64,000 nucleotides of DNA from positions 186,001 to 250,000 of the forward strand of contig JABTVC010000003.1 of the NCBI GenBank assembly GCA_015075005.1. Direction: 5' to 3'. Made by a program: the position numbers and the translations under genes. The notes below the pieces were generated by a model. It did no database searches, had not been told where the DNA came from, and saw only the letters and a list, made by a program, of their open reading frames with translations. Source of the stretch: Planctomycetia bacterium. Lineage in GTDB: Bacteria > Planctomycetota > Brocadiia > Brocadiales > Brocadiaceae. Below, in pieces: positions 1-9,488 of this stretch (the first letter of the stretch is position 1; each line of letters opens with the position of its first letter).

Positions 1-2
1 CA

Positions 3-761
3 CCGGGGGTATTTCTCCGGGTAAATCAAAGGAAAATATCGATCGAAGAATTTATTGTGCTACTCGATCAAAAGGGCGTCACCTCACACACCATAAGGAA
101 CGCTATTGCTGTTGATGACATTGCCGTTTCAGAGATTCCGGGATTTGCGGAAGGATTGTTCTTTGTGCAAGACATTTCTGCTATGAAGGTAGCAGAATTC
201 CTTAAAGCAGAAAAATCACTTACCGTGTTAGACCTGTGTGCCGCACCCGGAGGAAAGACAACCCATCTTGCAGAACTCCTGGAGGAAACTGGCCGGATAT
301 ACGCACTGGATATCTCTTTCAAGCGCCTGCAGCTCGTGAAAGAGAATTGCCTGAGGATGGGAATCCATAACGTCTCTCTTGTATGTGGTAACGCATCTGA
401 AAACAGGGCTCCCTTTCATATTCAATTCGACCGTGTACTTATAGATGCACCGTGCTCCAATACCGGTGTGCTTGCACGCCGTGTAGAAGCCCGGTGGCGA
501 TTAAAAGAAGGAGATATTCACAAACTGGCCTCTCTCCAATACTCGATCCTCAAGACCGGCGCTGCCCTGCTGAAATCTGACGGTTATTTGGTATACAGCA
601 CCTGCAGCATTGAACCGGAAGAAAACCAGGATGTAATAAAAAAGTTCATAGACAACGAATCCCAATTTCATCTGGATGCAGAGGAATATTATTTGCCAGG
701 TATGAATGCAGGGGATGGAGGATACATGGCAAGGCTTTGCAAGAGACAGGTTCATAATTGA
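3..761 (+). CDS. rsmB: 16S rRNA m5C967 methyltransferase (RsmB/Sun family), 3' part
   Basis: The frame is open to the left edge, so only the C-terminal half (about 250 codons) is present. The GTG at 57 is internal. The visible part begins with the N1-type segment PGVFLRVNQRK that precedes the Rossmann domain in this family. The SAM-binding motif I reads VLDLCAAPGGKT. The two Cys motifs of RNA m5C methyltransferases follow: DAPCSNTG (motif IV) and STCSIEPEEN (motif VI, catalytic Cys). The enzyme methylates a cytosine of 16S rRNA in the cytoplasm. The N-terminal NusB-like domain lies outside the window. RsmF-type paralogues share these motifs, but the segment before the fold favours RsmB. Confidence 0.9.
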   Translation, partial: PGVFLRVNQRKISIEEFIVLLDQKGVTSHTIRNAIAVDDIAVSEIPGFAEGLFFVQDISAMKVAEFLKAEKSLTVLDLCAAPGGKTTHLAELLEETGRIYALDISFKRLQLVKENCLRMGIHNVSLVCGNASENRAPFHIQFDRVLIDAPCSNTGVLARRVEARWRLKEGDIHKLASLQYSILKTGAALLKSDGYLVYSTCSIEPEENQDVIKKFIDNESQFHLDAEEYYLPGMNAGDGGYMARLCKRQVHN

Positions 762-865
762 AGGGTTCGCATGAAAATAATCATTGAGTTGTTTTCGGAA
801 AATCCTTATCCATGTTCACTCACCAAAGTCTGAAGGAATAACGGCGCACAGGTCGCCCTGGTTTA

Positions 866-1426
866 TTATTTGCATTTCCTGTATCGATGCTGGTGCATGA
901 ACAACAAATCGTTTTGCCACCACCAATAATTATTGAAATAATAGGGATAAGGATCGTAGTAATATTTTTCAATCACAGGCCAAAGATACAGCTCCTTCAC
1001 ACGGATCAGTGGATATGTGTATTCTGTTGTGTCCAAAGGTAAAGTCCTCTTTCCCAAAACCTCTCCTGCAACCGTCACTTCTCTCCCTTTGGCATATACA
1101 TACACATCCAGGTACCGGCTGTCGAGTGCCAAAAACCTTCCTTCTGTTTTGTCCAGCTTTCGGTTGCCCGCGAAAACCGGCAGGACGCTGCAATACCTGT
1201 AATAAGGTGCCCTCTTTCGTATTTTTGGCATCGACAATGACCCCGCTCAAGAGAACCATCTGGCCCTGGAAACGTTCAGGATTATTCAGTACCGCCATGA
1301 AAGTAGTGTCCGGTTTGACTTGCTCCCTGACCTGCTTCGATATAACCGGCGCACAGCTTGCCAGAGATATAGCAAGGCAATCGGCATTGGATAAGAACGA
1401 ATGAGACAATCGCCATTTTTAATCAT
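866..1426 (-). pseudogene. Slp-family outer-membrane lipoprotein, frameshifted (copy 1)
   Basis: Three reading-frame pieces together give one Slp-type lipoprotein. An ATG at 1426, with AGGAAG upstream, starts a signal peptide (MIKNGDC...IALLYL). Near 1366 the frame must shift by one base to reach the lipobox LASC and the conserved body (VISKQVREQVKPD, LLQVLQRPAGFRGQPK). Near 1158, at an AAA run, it shifts back into LDKTEGRFLALDSRYLD and VKELYLW. The first and last frames are identical, so the lesions compensate (one base missing, one extra). The C-terminus is rich in Tyr and Trp. Slp proteins are starvation-inducible outer-membrane lipoproteins in other bacteria. The neighbouring copy is a close paralogue. 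This may be a sequencing artefact in an intact gene rather than true decay. Confidence 0.75.
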
Positions 1427-1526
1427 AGGTATTACTTCCTCATTTTAGAGATATTTGTATTTTTGAAATGCATAGTTTTCCCACTTTTAATGATAACGAT
1501 TAACAAGAATATCAACAACAACATTA

Positions 1527-2047
1527 TCAGTGTGAATATCCAAGGCCGAAACCAATATGCCACGAAGGATATGGGGTACCATACCCTCTTTCGTCTGGCC
1601 AAAGGTATAACTCCTTCACATAAACCAGTGGATAGCTGTACTCTGTTTCGTCCAAAGGGAGAATCTGCTCCCCTGAACCACTCCCGCAATCGTAACAGCC
1701 CGTCCCCGAGTAAATACATTTCCATCGAGGTAGCGGCTGTCAAGAGCAAGAAACCTCCCTCCGGTATCGTCTACGTCCTTAGGCTTTCCGCGGAAACCTG
1801 CAGGGCGTTGTAACACTTTTAGCAGCGTTCCCTCTTTGGTATTTTCGGTTTCGATGACGATTCCGCTCAAGATAATCATTTGACCTTTGCAGCCTTCAGG
1901 ATCATTGAGTATCGCCCCGAAAGTAACATCCGGTCTGACTTGATCCCTGACCTGCTTCGATATAACCGGCGCACAGCCCGCCATTAATAAAAATGAAATA
2001 ATCAATATTAATTGAAAAATAATGGAGTGTGTATCATTTCTTGCCAT
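1527..2047 (-). pseudogene. Slp-family outer-membrane lipoprotein, frameshifted (copy 2)
   Basis: Tandem paralogue of the preceding gene. ATG at 2047; hydrophobic signal segment ending in lipobox LMAGC at about residue 25; then VISKQVRDQVRPDVTF, VLQRPAGFRGKPK and GRFLALDSRYLDG. After VVQG the frame is lost at a GGGG run near 1672. Adding one G restores EQILPLDETEYSYPL and VKELYLWPDERG, ending GYSH at a stop at 1527. The restored length matches copy 1 residue for residue across this region. Expected role: lipid-anchored Slp-type envelope protein of uncertain function. A single-base homopolymer error is a good alternative to real inactivation. Confidence 0.78.
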
Positions 2048-2075
2048 GATTATTTCCCTTTCAGAGATAGACCCA

Positions 2076-2871
2076 TCAACTATTCAAAAACTCTCCTGGA
2101 ATAATATTCCCTTTCCCCAAAATTACGTATGGGTCAAGTTTCTTTTTAATCGAGGCCATTTCCCTTAGTCCCGGCGGACCAAACATATCCAGAAGATATT
2201 CTCGTTTGATCTTGCCCACGCCATGCTCTGCGGAAATAGTACCCCCCACTCAATAATTTGGTGGGCTATCTTACGATAAATCTGCCACCCCCTCTATTGT
2301 GGCAGTTTTAATTTAAAAAATTCCTGGTGCCCTTCAGGAAAAGATAGTCTTCTTTATTGGCAACACATTCTCCACGGCGTAATTCCAGCATGTCTCCCGT
2401 CGCAAGAACAACTTTTAGTCGCCTCACCCACGTACGGGTGGTGCCATATTTGAATGTGCGGGCACCCGATGCATTCGTCGCCACACTGGCACCGACAAAG
2501 GCATTCTGTTCCGTCGGATCCGGCGGGTAAAGGAGTCCCTCTGCTGAAACTGCCATTTGTAACGCACGGAGAGTAATGGCTGGTACTGTTATAACATAAC
2601 TAGAATCCCCGGCGGCTTGATGAATGCGCCTTGTCCCGCCCAGTTTTTCGGTAGAAAGCACAATTCCTCCGAACGGTATCCGTCCCCCGACAAGACCTGT
2701 TCCATTTCCTGCAATCGTCACCGGTGTCCTGGCACGGCATGCCTCATCCAGCACATGAATGACCTCTTTTTCATCTGCCGGAAAAACCACCTCATCTGCA
2801 TAGCCGCCAGCAAGATTAGAGGCATCCTTCAAATATGGACATATTACGCCGTGATCAGTACTGCGGAACAT
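2076..2871 (-). pseudogene. FAD-linked oxidase (GlcD/D-lactate dehydrogenase type), internally deleted
   Basis: The 5' piece (2308-2871) encodes the FAD-binding PCMH half: VTIAGNGTGLVGG (the flavin-diphosphate loop), VITVPAITLRALQ, YPPDPTEQNAFVGASVATNASG and TFKYGTTRTWVRRLKVVLATG. It stops shortly after DYLFLKGTR. The last roughly 57 codons survive in another frame at 2076-2249, starting GGTISAEHGVGKIKREY and ending near LDPYVILGKG, which is the family's C-terminal substrate-domain signature. About 200 residues in between are missing. They are replaced by roughly 60 AT-rich bases with a hairpin. This is a genuine deletion and cannot be repaired by one base. Intact relatives oxidise 2-hydroxy acids such as glycolate or lactate. 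Confidence 0.85.
2282..2310. terminator. 7-bp hairpin with T-rich flank inside the deleted oxidase
   Basis: CTGCCAC (2282-2288) pairs perfectly with GTGGCAG (2299-2305) across a 10-base loop, followed by TTTTA. It lies exactly in the filler between the two oxidase remnants. It could be a terminator-like hairpin or a scar left by an excised element. Confidence 0.4.
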
Positions 2872-3416
2872 ATGATTTTAAAACGATATAAGTAGATAAG
2901 AGAGTAAAGGTGCAGATGCCAAATAGTATCATAAAGGCATCGTGAAATAAACTGTTAAAACAGGTAAACAGGGGGCGCATGTATGAGTTATTCTGTAGGA
3001 TGGGATTCATATTGGCTGGCACACATGCTTCGATTAGGCATATTACCGGAAGGATATATTTATCTGAAATAAGCGATCAGTTAATGGATAAACACCACAA
3101 AATCGCGGTCCGGAGTGATAAGACGGCAATAGGCTTTTTCCATGAACAGTCGGTGTGTATCACCCAAAAGATACGATTTTTACTTGTTGAACTTGGGTTG
3201 TAATCTTTTGAAGCGAATGACGCTTGCAGAATTTAGGTGTAAATAAAGGGCCTGGATAATTACTAGATAATTAGAGGATAATAAGCTATGATTATACTAA
3301 AAGATACTTGCAGACACTACTTATAAAATATATAAAGAGAGAAATAGACTTACCAAGTCTTACAAACTGGGCAATAGAGTATATTTAAAACACACAGATT
3401 TTAGAAAGGAAAGAAA
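2872..3416. other. AT-rich intergenic stretch upstream of the transaldolase
   Basis: No convincing gene. A 74-codon open frame on the plus strand (2979-3203) has no ribosome-binding site or recognisable motif. The segment 3271-3298 offers a weak promoter-like pair (TTAGAG and TATACT) that could drive the transaldolase gene. Its ATG at 3417 has GAAAGGAAAG just upstream. Confidence 0.4.
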
Positions 3417-4064
3417 ATGAAGTTTTTTATTGATACGGCAGATGTGAAAGAAATTCGCGAGGCGCATAGTTTAGGCATACTGGATGGAGTTACGACGAAT
3501 CCCTCTTTGATAGCCAAGACTGGTCGGCCTTTTCGTGAGACGATTGAAGAGGTCTGTTCCATTGTAAAAGGCCCCGTTAGTGCCGAGGTGGTAAGCCTTG
3601 ATACAGAAGGCATGCTCAAAGAAGCACGAGAACTGGCAAAAATTGCTGATAACATTGTGGTCAAAATTCCCCTAATAAAAAATGGCCTAAAGGCCGTGAA
3701 ACGATTGACGGAAGAGGGTATCAAAACCAATGTAACCCTCTGTTTTTCATCGAATCAGGCTCTTCTGGCGGCAAAGGCTGGTGGCACCTATGTGAGTCCT
3801 TTTGTCGGAAGGCTTGACGATAAGGGCCAAGTGGGCATGGATCTCATACAGGATATTCGTACCATCTATGATAACTATGGTTTTCAAACAGAAATTATTG
3901 TTGCCAGCATTCGCAATCCCATTCATGTACATGATGCTGCGTTAATGGGGGCAGACGTTGCTACGATTCCCTTTAATGTGTTTGATTTACTGGTTCAACA
4001 TCCGCTTACAGACGATGGCGTTAAACGATTCTTAGCCGATTGGGAAAAGGTGCCGAAAAAGTAA
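3417..4064 (+). CDS. Small transaldolase / fructose-6-phosphate aldolase (TalC/MipB family)
   Basis: 215 residues, the usual length of the short transaldolase subfamily. It opens with [16 protein letters not shown] and [11 protein letters not shown], the family's first strand and phosphate-side signature. The Schiff-base lysine lies in NIVVKIPL (about residue 83). The C-terminal part contains [24 protein letters not shown]. It transfers dihydroxyacetone units in the non-oxidative pentose phosphate pathway or cleaves fructose 6-phosphate; sequence alone does not separate the two activities. A GAAAGGAAAG box precedes the ATG. The gene appears monocistronic and is followed by a strong hairpin. 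Confidence 0.92.
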   Translation: MKFFIDTADVKEIREAHSLGILDGVTTNPSLIAKTGRPFRETIEEVCSIVKGPVSAEVVSLDTEGMLKEARELAKIADNIVVKIPLIKNGLKAVKRLTEEGIKTNVTLCFSSNQALLAAKAGGTYVSPFVGRLDDKGQVGMDLIQDIRTIYDNYGFQTEIIVASIRNPIHVHDAALMGADVATIPFNVFDLLVQHPLTDDGVKRFLADWEKVPKK

Positions 4065-4111
4065 CTATCCACCGCAGAGGCCACAGCGTGGCATAACCAC
4101 AACCAATGCAA

Positions 4112-4156
4112 CCTCCCCTTCATCCCCTCCTTCGCAAGGAGGGGATGAAGGGGAGG
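4112..4156. repeat. Perfect 21-bp stem hairpin downstream of the transaldolase
   Basis: CCTCCCCTTCATCCCCTCC plus TT (4112-4132) pairs base for base with 4136-4156 around a 3-base CGC loop. There is no T-tract. The purine/pyrimidine-biased arms and tiny loop resemble dispersed palindromic repeats more than a standard terminator, though it could still stop transcription in either direction. Confidence 0.7.
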
Positions 4157-4214
4157 CAAAAAACTCACACAAATAAAGATATTTTTATAGGGAAATACTG
4201 CAAGGGGAGTATGG

Positions 4215-5564
4215 GTGACAATAAAAAATCTACAAAAAGAGTTATTTGACACAAAAGTAAGCACGACAAAAAAATCTCCACTTGCCGACCGAGTAAGACC
4301 GCTGGATTTGAAGGAGTTTGTGGGACAGGAACACCTCGTTGGACACAACAAGATACTCCGGAGACTTGTGGAAAACAAAGAACTCGTATCTCTGATATTT
4401 TGGGGACCCCCGGGGGTAGGAAAAACGACGCTGGCCTCTATCGTTGCACAGGCAATGGACGCACATTTTGTCTCATTTTCTGCGGTTTTATCGGGGGTAA
4501 AGGACATTCGGGTTGTTATTGAAGAAGCGAAAGAACAGATGAGGTTTTATGGTAAAAAAACCATCCTCTTCGTAGATGAGATTCACCGCTTTAACAAGGC
4601 CCAACAGGATGCCTTTCTTCATCATGTGGAAGACGGTACGATAACTCTCATAGGCGCTACTACCGAGAACCCTTCCTTTGAGGTAAATGCACCACTTCTC
4701 TCCCGCTGTAAGGTACTGGTACTGGAGCAACTTACCGGAGAGCATCTCAAGGTTATTATGAAGAATGCCCTCATGGACAAGGAACGAGGGCTTGGCAATA
4801 TGAACATAGAGATTCAAAGTGATGCCTTTGATTTCATTGCCCGCCTTGCGCAGGGAGATGCGCGCGTAGCCTTAAACGCCCTGGAATCAGCTATTATGCT
4901 CACGAAACCGGACCGGGAAGACAAACAGGTGGTGACCTTGGAGATTGCCCAGGAGTCTATGCAACGAAAGGCGATCCTTTATGACAAGGGCGGAGAAGAA
5001 CATTACAACGTGATTTCTGCCTTTATTAAATCACTGCGCGGCAGTGACCCTGATGCCGCCCTTTATTGGCTGGCGCGCATGTTGGATGCAGGCGAGGACC
5101 CGCTCTTTGTTGCAAGACGTATGATTATATTTGCCTCAGAAGATATTGGAAATGCAGACCCAGGGGCTCTCCGGTTGGCCGTGGCTACTAAAGACGCCTT
5201 TCATTTTCTGGGGATGCCTGAGGGGTGGATACCTCTGGCCCAATGCGTTGCGTATCTTGCTTGTGCACCTAAGAGCAATGCCTCCTATATGGCTTATCTT
5301 GCAGCATTGAAAGATGTCAAAGCGAAAGGTGCTCTGGCAGTGCCATGTCATATCCGAAACGCCCCTACCCCCTTGATGAAAGACCTTGGATATGGTATAG
5401 GCTACAAATATCCCCATAGTTTTGGAGGGTATGTAGAGCAGGTATATTTGCCTGATGAACTTCAAGACCGGGAATACTACAAGCCGACGGATAATGGATT
5501 TGACAAGGTGATCAAAGAGCGGCTTGCAATTGCCAAAAAGGGGCGAATCAGACAACAGGGGTAG
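4215..5564 (+). CDS. rarA: Replication-associated recombination protein A (RarA/MgsA AAA+ ATPase)
   Basis: 449 residues. Walker A is [12 protein letters not shown] (about residue 60) and Walker B/DEXH-like is [19 protein letters not shown]. Sensor 1 is GATTENPSF, with [11 protein letters not shown] after it. The C-terminal tetramerisation/helical part carries [18 protein letters not shown] and the [10 protein letters not shown] segment typical of the family. RarA is a clamp-loader-like ATPase acting at stalled replication forks. GTG at 4215 is preferred because GGGGAG lies about six bases upstream; an ATG at 4211 is in another frame. Confidence 0.93.
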   Translation: MTIKNLQKELFDTKVSTTKKSPLADRVRPLDLKEFVGQEHLVGHNKILRRLVENKELVSLIFWGPPGVGKTTLASIVAQAMDAHFVSFSAVLSGVKDIRVVIEEAKEQMRFYGKKTILFVDEIHRFNKAQQDAFLHHVEDGTITLIGATTENPSFEVNAPLLSRCKVLVLEQLTGEHLKVIMKNALMDKERGLGNMNIEIQSDAFDFIARLAQGDARVALNALESAIMLTKPDREDKQVVTLEIAQESMQRKAILYDKGGEEHYNVISAFIKSLRGSDPDAALYWLARMLDAGEDPLFVARRMIIFASEDIGNADPGALRLAVATKDAFHFLGMPEGWIPLAQCVAYLACAPKSNASYMAYLAALKDVKAKGALAVPCHIRNAPTPLMKDLGYGIGYKYPHSFGGYVEQVYLPDELQDREYYKPTDNGFDKVIKERLAIAKKGRIRQQG

Positions 5565-5676
5565 GCCTGCAATCGGGATAAATATTTTTTACAAAGGCTT
5601 GCATTCCCCTTTGCGTAAGGCTTTGGAGTAGATTTTACCATTAAAAACGTCGTAACAAAAAAGAAAGGTCTATACT

Positions 5677-6156
5677 ATGATTAATATATTCCGAAAAGGT
5701 GCGGAAGAAATTAAATTACCACACGGAACCAAAGGTGAGCCAGAAAAAATTGGTAAACCCAGAAAGGAGACTGAAATGGGCGAAGAAAATGTAACATACC
5801 TGACTTCTGATGTTGAAATTAAAGGCACGATAAAGTTCACTAATGTCCCTGAAAATTGACGGAAAATTTGAAGGGGAAATGATAACAAGTGAGGAGATCT
5901 CATTCTTGGTAAAACGGGCAGTATAAAAGCAAATGTTAAGGTAAAAAACGCCATTATTGAAGGACGCATGGACGGAAATATTATTGCATCTGAAAAAGTT
6001 GAGCTTAAGGAACGGGCACAACTCATTGGGGACCTCAAGTCAAGAACCCTGGTTATAGAAGAAGGTGTTGTTTTTGTTGGAAATTGTAACGTAAACCCAG
6101 ATGGCTTCAAGGCAGAAAATAGCAAAGAATTGAAAAAGGGAATCGAGAAAGGGTAA
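5677..6156 (+). pseudogene. Bactofilin, two compensating frameshifts
   Basis: Three frame segments join into one bactofilin of about 160 residues. Frame 1 starts MINIFRKGAEEIKLP and reaches VTYLTSDVEIKGTIKFTN. Dropping one C from the CCC run near 5851 continues as LKIDGKFEGEMITSE. Adding one G near 5892 continues as GDLILGKTGSIKANVKV, NAIIEGRMDGNIIASEKVEL and LVIEEGVVFVGNC. The repeated G-x-hydrophobic pattern is the right-handed beta-helix of bactofilins, which polymerise into cytoskeletal or scaffolding filaments. The next gene is a second bactofilin, so the pair probably works together. Base-call error in an intact gene is plausible because the two shifts cancel. Confidence 0.8.
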
Positions 6157-6209
6157 AGATAAGGAATAATTCTTTAGTAAATACACGTTGTTTATAATTG
6201 AATTGATCT

Positions 6210-6746
6210 ATGAATTCTAAAGCAAATGAATTGCCTATTGTATGTCCTTATTGCCATCGCAATCTTACCGTATCACTTCATTGTATTTCGATTCCATGCC
6301 GTTATTGTAATCGTTATATCGATATCAAAGCGGTTCTCTCGCCCCCTGAAGAAAAGAAAAAGCCCTCTCGCGGAGACAGAAGAATTCTTTGTTATAAATG
6401 TGGAAAGGAAATTTTTACAAACACTAAGGCTCAGGCAGTCGTGTGCACCTATTGCTATCATCATAATGACCTGAGTGACCACAAGATAAAAGCCCTCTTT
6501 GGCAAAATTATTGAGACACATGGTACATTGTATCTAAAGAAAAAAGGGGTAATAGAAATCTCAAACATCCGGGTTGGGAATGCTGTTATACAGGGTAAAA
6601 TTCATGGTGACATTTACGCGCTGGGCGCTGTTGAGATTTTAAAACATGGAGAAATCCATGGCAAAATAACCTGTCGCACATTGATTGTGAAAAAGGGAGG
6701 GATATTCAATGGAAGTGTACAGATGATAAATGCAAACCCGCCTTAA
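6210..6746 (+). CDS. Zinc-ribbon-bactofilin fusion protein
   Basis: 178 residues. The N-terminal 90 carry two CxxC pairs forming one ribbon (CPYC at about 12, CRYC at about 29) and a further two (CYKC at about 62, CTYC at about 79). The C-terminal half (about 95-175) has the bactofilin beta-helix pattern: GTLYLKKKGVIEIS, VGNAVIQGKIHGDIYA, VEILKHGEIHGKI and LIVKKGGIFNGSV. Bactofilins self-assemble without nucleotide. The metal ribbons could bind nucleic acid, a partner or metal; this is inferred. It follows the other bactofilin by 54 bases and precedes the RluA-type gene by 14, suggesting one transcript. Confidence 0.8.
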   Translation: MNSKANELPIVCPYCHRNLTVSLHCISIPCRYCNRYIDIKAVLSPPEEKKKPSRGDRRILCYKCGKEIFTNTKAQAVVCTYCYHHNDLSDHKIKALFGKIIETHGTLYLKKKGVIEISNIRVGNAVIQGKIHGDIYALGAVEILKHGEIHGKITCRTLIVKKGGIFNGSVQMINANPP

Positions 6747-6759
6747 AGATTGATAAAGA

Positions 6760-7584
6760 ATGCAGAAATTTATACTCACCCATGAAGATAGGATTTATAC
6801 CTTGCTGACCTATATAGCCAGAAAACTACTTGTATCCAAAAAAAAGGCAAAACAGCTTCTGGATAAACGACTGATTTTTGTAAACAAAAAAAGGGTCTGG
6901 ATTGCCTCCTACCAATTAAAAGAAGGTGATTCCGTTGAGGTCATTACACAGGAGGCAAAACACTCAGAATTCCAAAAAGACGCCATCCTGTTTAAAGACA
7001 ATCACTATCTGATCGTTTCAAAACCATCCGATATCATAACAAATGGCCCAGAAAGCCTTGAAAGCAGACTGATAGAATACTTCAAGGACGACCATGTCAA
7101 GGCTGCTCATCGGCTAGACAAGGATACATCTGGTGCGATTATCTTCACCATGAACAATAATGCCTTTGAACAGATAAAGACTCTGTTTAAAAAAAACCTC
7201 ATGAAAAAGATTTACAGGGTTATTGTAAGAGGTCGCGTAGGAAAACAAACATTCACGATAGATACCCCACTACGAGGACAGAAAGCCGTGACCCATGTAA
7301 CGCTCCTGAAAAAAGGAAAGACTGCCTCCTATCTGGAAGTGAGTACCGAGACAGGCAGGACCCATCAGATCAGAATACACCTCGCCTCTGTGGGATATCC
7401 TGTTATTGGAGAAATGGAGTACAATCGCAGACCAATAGAACACCCGCTATTGAGACAAATCCCAAGACAGATGCTCCATGCATATCAACTATCGTTTATC
7501 CACCCCTATACCAATAGGGCGGTATCTGTCAAAGCGCCTATTCCTGCTGACTTCAATCAATGCCTTAAACTTTTGGGTCTCTAA
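6760..7584 (+). CDS. RluA-family RNA pseudouridine synthase
   Basis: 274 residues. An N-terminal S4-like RNA-binding segment (LLVSKKKAKQLLDKRLIFVNK, about 25-48) precedes the catalytic domain. The signature AAHRLDKDTSGAIIF (about 113-127) holds the catalytic Asp of HRLDxxTSG. GRTHQIRIHLASVGYPVIG and the C-terminal HAYQLSFIHP are also family motifs. It isomerises uridine to pseudouridine in rRNA or tRNA; the target cannot be told from sequence. It converges on acsE with only an 8-base gap, so the two transcripts may overlap at their 3' ends. Confidence 0.88.
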   Translation: MQKFILTHEDRIYTLLTYIARKLLVSKKKAKQLLDKRLIFVNKKRVWIASYQLKEGDSVEVITQEAKHSEFQKDAILFKDNHYLIVSKPSDIITNGPESLESRLIEYFKDDHVKAAHRLDKDTSGAIIFTMNNNAFEQIKTLFKKNLMKKIYRVIVRGRVGKQTFTIDTPLRGQKAVTHVTLLKKGKTASYLEVSTETGRTHQIRIHLASVGYPVIGEMEYNRRPIEHPLLRQIPRQMLHAYQLSFIHPYTNRAVSVKAPIPADFNQCLKLLGL

Positions 7585-7592
7585 GAATAAAT

Positions 7593-8378
7593 TTACTTTC
7601 TGCATGCAGTCAGATATGAATCACTATAAACATGCTGATTCATGATGATCTCTGCAGTTATTGCAGCGTCCATTAAATCTTTATCAAGCACATCCATCAC
7701 TGCGGCATCCAATCCGTAAGAAATGCCCATGGCAAGAAATATCCTTGCTAAAAGTCTCTTTTCCTTCGTTCCCTGTGAGAAATTACTTAGTCCCACATTT
7801 CTATGGGGCGGGGGGTCAGAAATCATTTTAATCTGATTGAAGATGTCAAACATGAGCGCCGGTTGCTTTTGATCGACGTTAATAGGAAAGAGCACAGGAT
7901 CGATATATACCTTTGACAGCTCATATTCATGCTCCACGGCCTTTTCTACAATCTTCATAGCGATCTCCATGCGCCGTTCGACGTCCTGTGGAATACCATA
8001 TTTGTCCATCGTCAGACATATCAGTGATGCATTATATTCCTTGGCTAGGGACATAAATTTATCCAATTCTTCGGGGTCCCCTTTTGAAGAATTTATTAAG
8101 ACTTCATTCTTTATCACCGATAAACCAGCCTTCACAACATCAAATTTCTGGCTATCAATGGCAATGGGCGTCTTTACCGTATCCTGAACAACCTCAACCA
8201 ACCATTTCATTGCCCCAGCAGGGTCAGCCGTAGCAGTGCCTACATTCACATCCAGAAAGCTTGCCCCTGCTTCTGTTTGCTTTATTGCGAGTTCTTTTAC
8301 AGCTTTTGGATCCTTATTCTGTATCGCCTCCCGTACATCTTTAAACATACCGTTAATGCGTTCACCGATGGAAATCAT
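7593..8378 (-). CDS. acsE: Methyltetrahydrofolate:corrinoid/iron-sulfur protein methyltransferase
   Basis: 261 residues, the family's typical size. The pterin-binding TIM barrel begins MISIGERINGMFKDV. Conserved elements are GASFLDVNVGTA, PIAIDSQKFDVVKAGL, EVLINSSKGDPEEL and DPPPHRNVGLSNFSQG (Asn of the folate/corrinoid site). AcsE moves the methyl group of methyl-tetrahydrofolate to the Co(I) centre of the corrinoid iron-sulfur protein in the Wood-Ljungdahl pathway. It is the last gene of the acs operon, 33 bases after acsD. Confidence 0.93.
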   Translation of the reverse strand: MISIGERINGMFKDVREAIQNKDPKAVKELAIKQTEAGASFLDVNVGTATADPAGAMKWLVEVVQDTVKTPIAIDSQKFDVVKAGLSVIKNEVLINSSKGDPEELDKFMSLAKEYNASLICLTMDKYGIPQDVERRMEIAMKIVEKAVEHEYELSKVYIDPVLFPINVDQKQPALMFDIFNQIKMISDPPPHRNVGLSNFSQGTKEKRLLARIFLAMGISYGLDAAVMDVLDKDLMDAAITAEIIMNQHVYSDSYLTACRK

Positions 8379-8411
8379 TGTATGTTTATCCTTTCTCTTT
8401 ATTTTATTTAT

Positions 8412-9371
8412 TTAATAGAAACGTTCAATACACTTTTTTACTGTGGCAACAGCCTTCGGATGGTTCATACGGATAATATCAACTCCCGATTGTAAAAGGC
8501 TAACCGCTGTAATGGCTTCCCACATTGGCCCTCGCTCATCCCTCGGACCCCACTGCGGAACCTCGCTATCTTCTGATTTAGACTCCTTGGTTCTCCATGC
8601 CTCGTGCCCGACATCACAAATTACTGGCATAGACATCATTTTATCACCCGTAAGCGCTGCCAGCCGCTCACGTTCCTGAATAGAATAGGTATACTCCATA
8701 CCATAACCCAATGCCCCGGTCGATTGGAACATTACTATGCGATTGAGTGGAAAATCCATTTCTGACACGAGGATGTTAACCTGCTTTGCAATATTGATAT
8801 CCACTGGCGCTAACGTGATGAGAGCATGTCCATCTGCCAGACATGTAGCCGTAAGTGTCTTATAACTATCCTGTGTCACCACTCCCAACAAGCAATTTTC
8901 TCCCCTCGCAGCCTGACTCACCTTAGGCATAACCTCATTGTCTTTTTCATCATGTTCACAACCCCAAATAATTAATGGCACACCTACCGCAGCAAGGATA
9001 GCCTTTACCGTCTTTACCGCTTGCTCCGCACTTTTGTTGCCTTTATCAGGATGAATTCCATCCAACTTAAGGCAGATCACGTCGGCGCCATACTGTTCTA
9101 CACATTTTTTTGCCCATTGTGCCGGATCATTAAGAACATCCGCAAAAGGCCTGGTCAATGTCTCTGGCCAGTCTTCGGGGGGTACATCATAAACATCCAT
9201 TGCAACCACCGGTTTTTGTCCTGGGTTCCCCTCAAAATCCATAAAAGGGATACTTTTTGCGCCACCGATAGTAAATGTTTTTGTCCGGCTACCTCCTTTG
9301 TCCTTTGTGGCACCGAGGGTAATTTCATTGACACCACCCGACCATTTGTCAGCTACGTTTGGTATTTCCAT
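8412..9371 (-). CDS. acsD: Corrinoid/iron-sulfur protein small subunit (CODH/ACS delta)
   Basis: About 319 residues forming a TIM-barrel subunit. Recognisable segments are GGAKSIPFMDFEGNPGQKPV, DVICLKLDGIHPDKGNKS, LIIWGCEHDEKDNEVMP and QSTGALGYGMEYTYSIQ. With AcsC it forms the cobalamin-carrying protein that delivers a methyl group to acetyl-CoA synthase. ATG at 9371 is chosen because TAGGAG lies eight bases upstream; the longer frame would start at a TTG (9389). It sits between a CooC-type ATPase gene and acsE. Confidence 0.92.
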   Translation of the reverse strand: MEIPNVADKWSGGVNEITLGATKDKGGSRTKTFTIGGAKSIPFMDFEGNPGQKPVVAMDVYDVPPEDWPETLTRPFADVLNDPAQWAKKCVEQYGADVICLKLDGIHPDKGNKSAEQAVKTVKAILAAVGVPLIIWGCEHDEKDNEVMPKVSQAARGENCLLGVVTQDSYKTLTATCLADGHALITLAPVDINIAKQVNILVSEMDFPLNRIVMFQSTGALGYGMEYTYSIQERERLAALTGDKMMSMPVICDVGHEAWRTKESKSEDSEVPQWGPRDERGPMWEAITAVSLLQSGVDIIRMNHPKAVATVKKCIERFY

Positions 9372-9488
9372 TCTTTTGTCTCCTACCAATTCATCAAAAA
9401 CTTAATCACATCGTCCACAGAGGAAAAACTTTGAAAATTACAGGAATTCTATTTTTGACAATTTTAAGAACTCATTCTTTTTTAAACG

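Noticed and set aside
2979..3203. 74-codon plus-strand frame before the transaldolase
   Set aside because: No ribosome-binding site, no motif, AT-rich.
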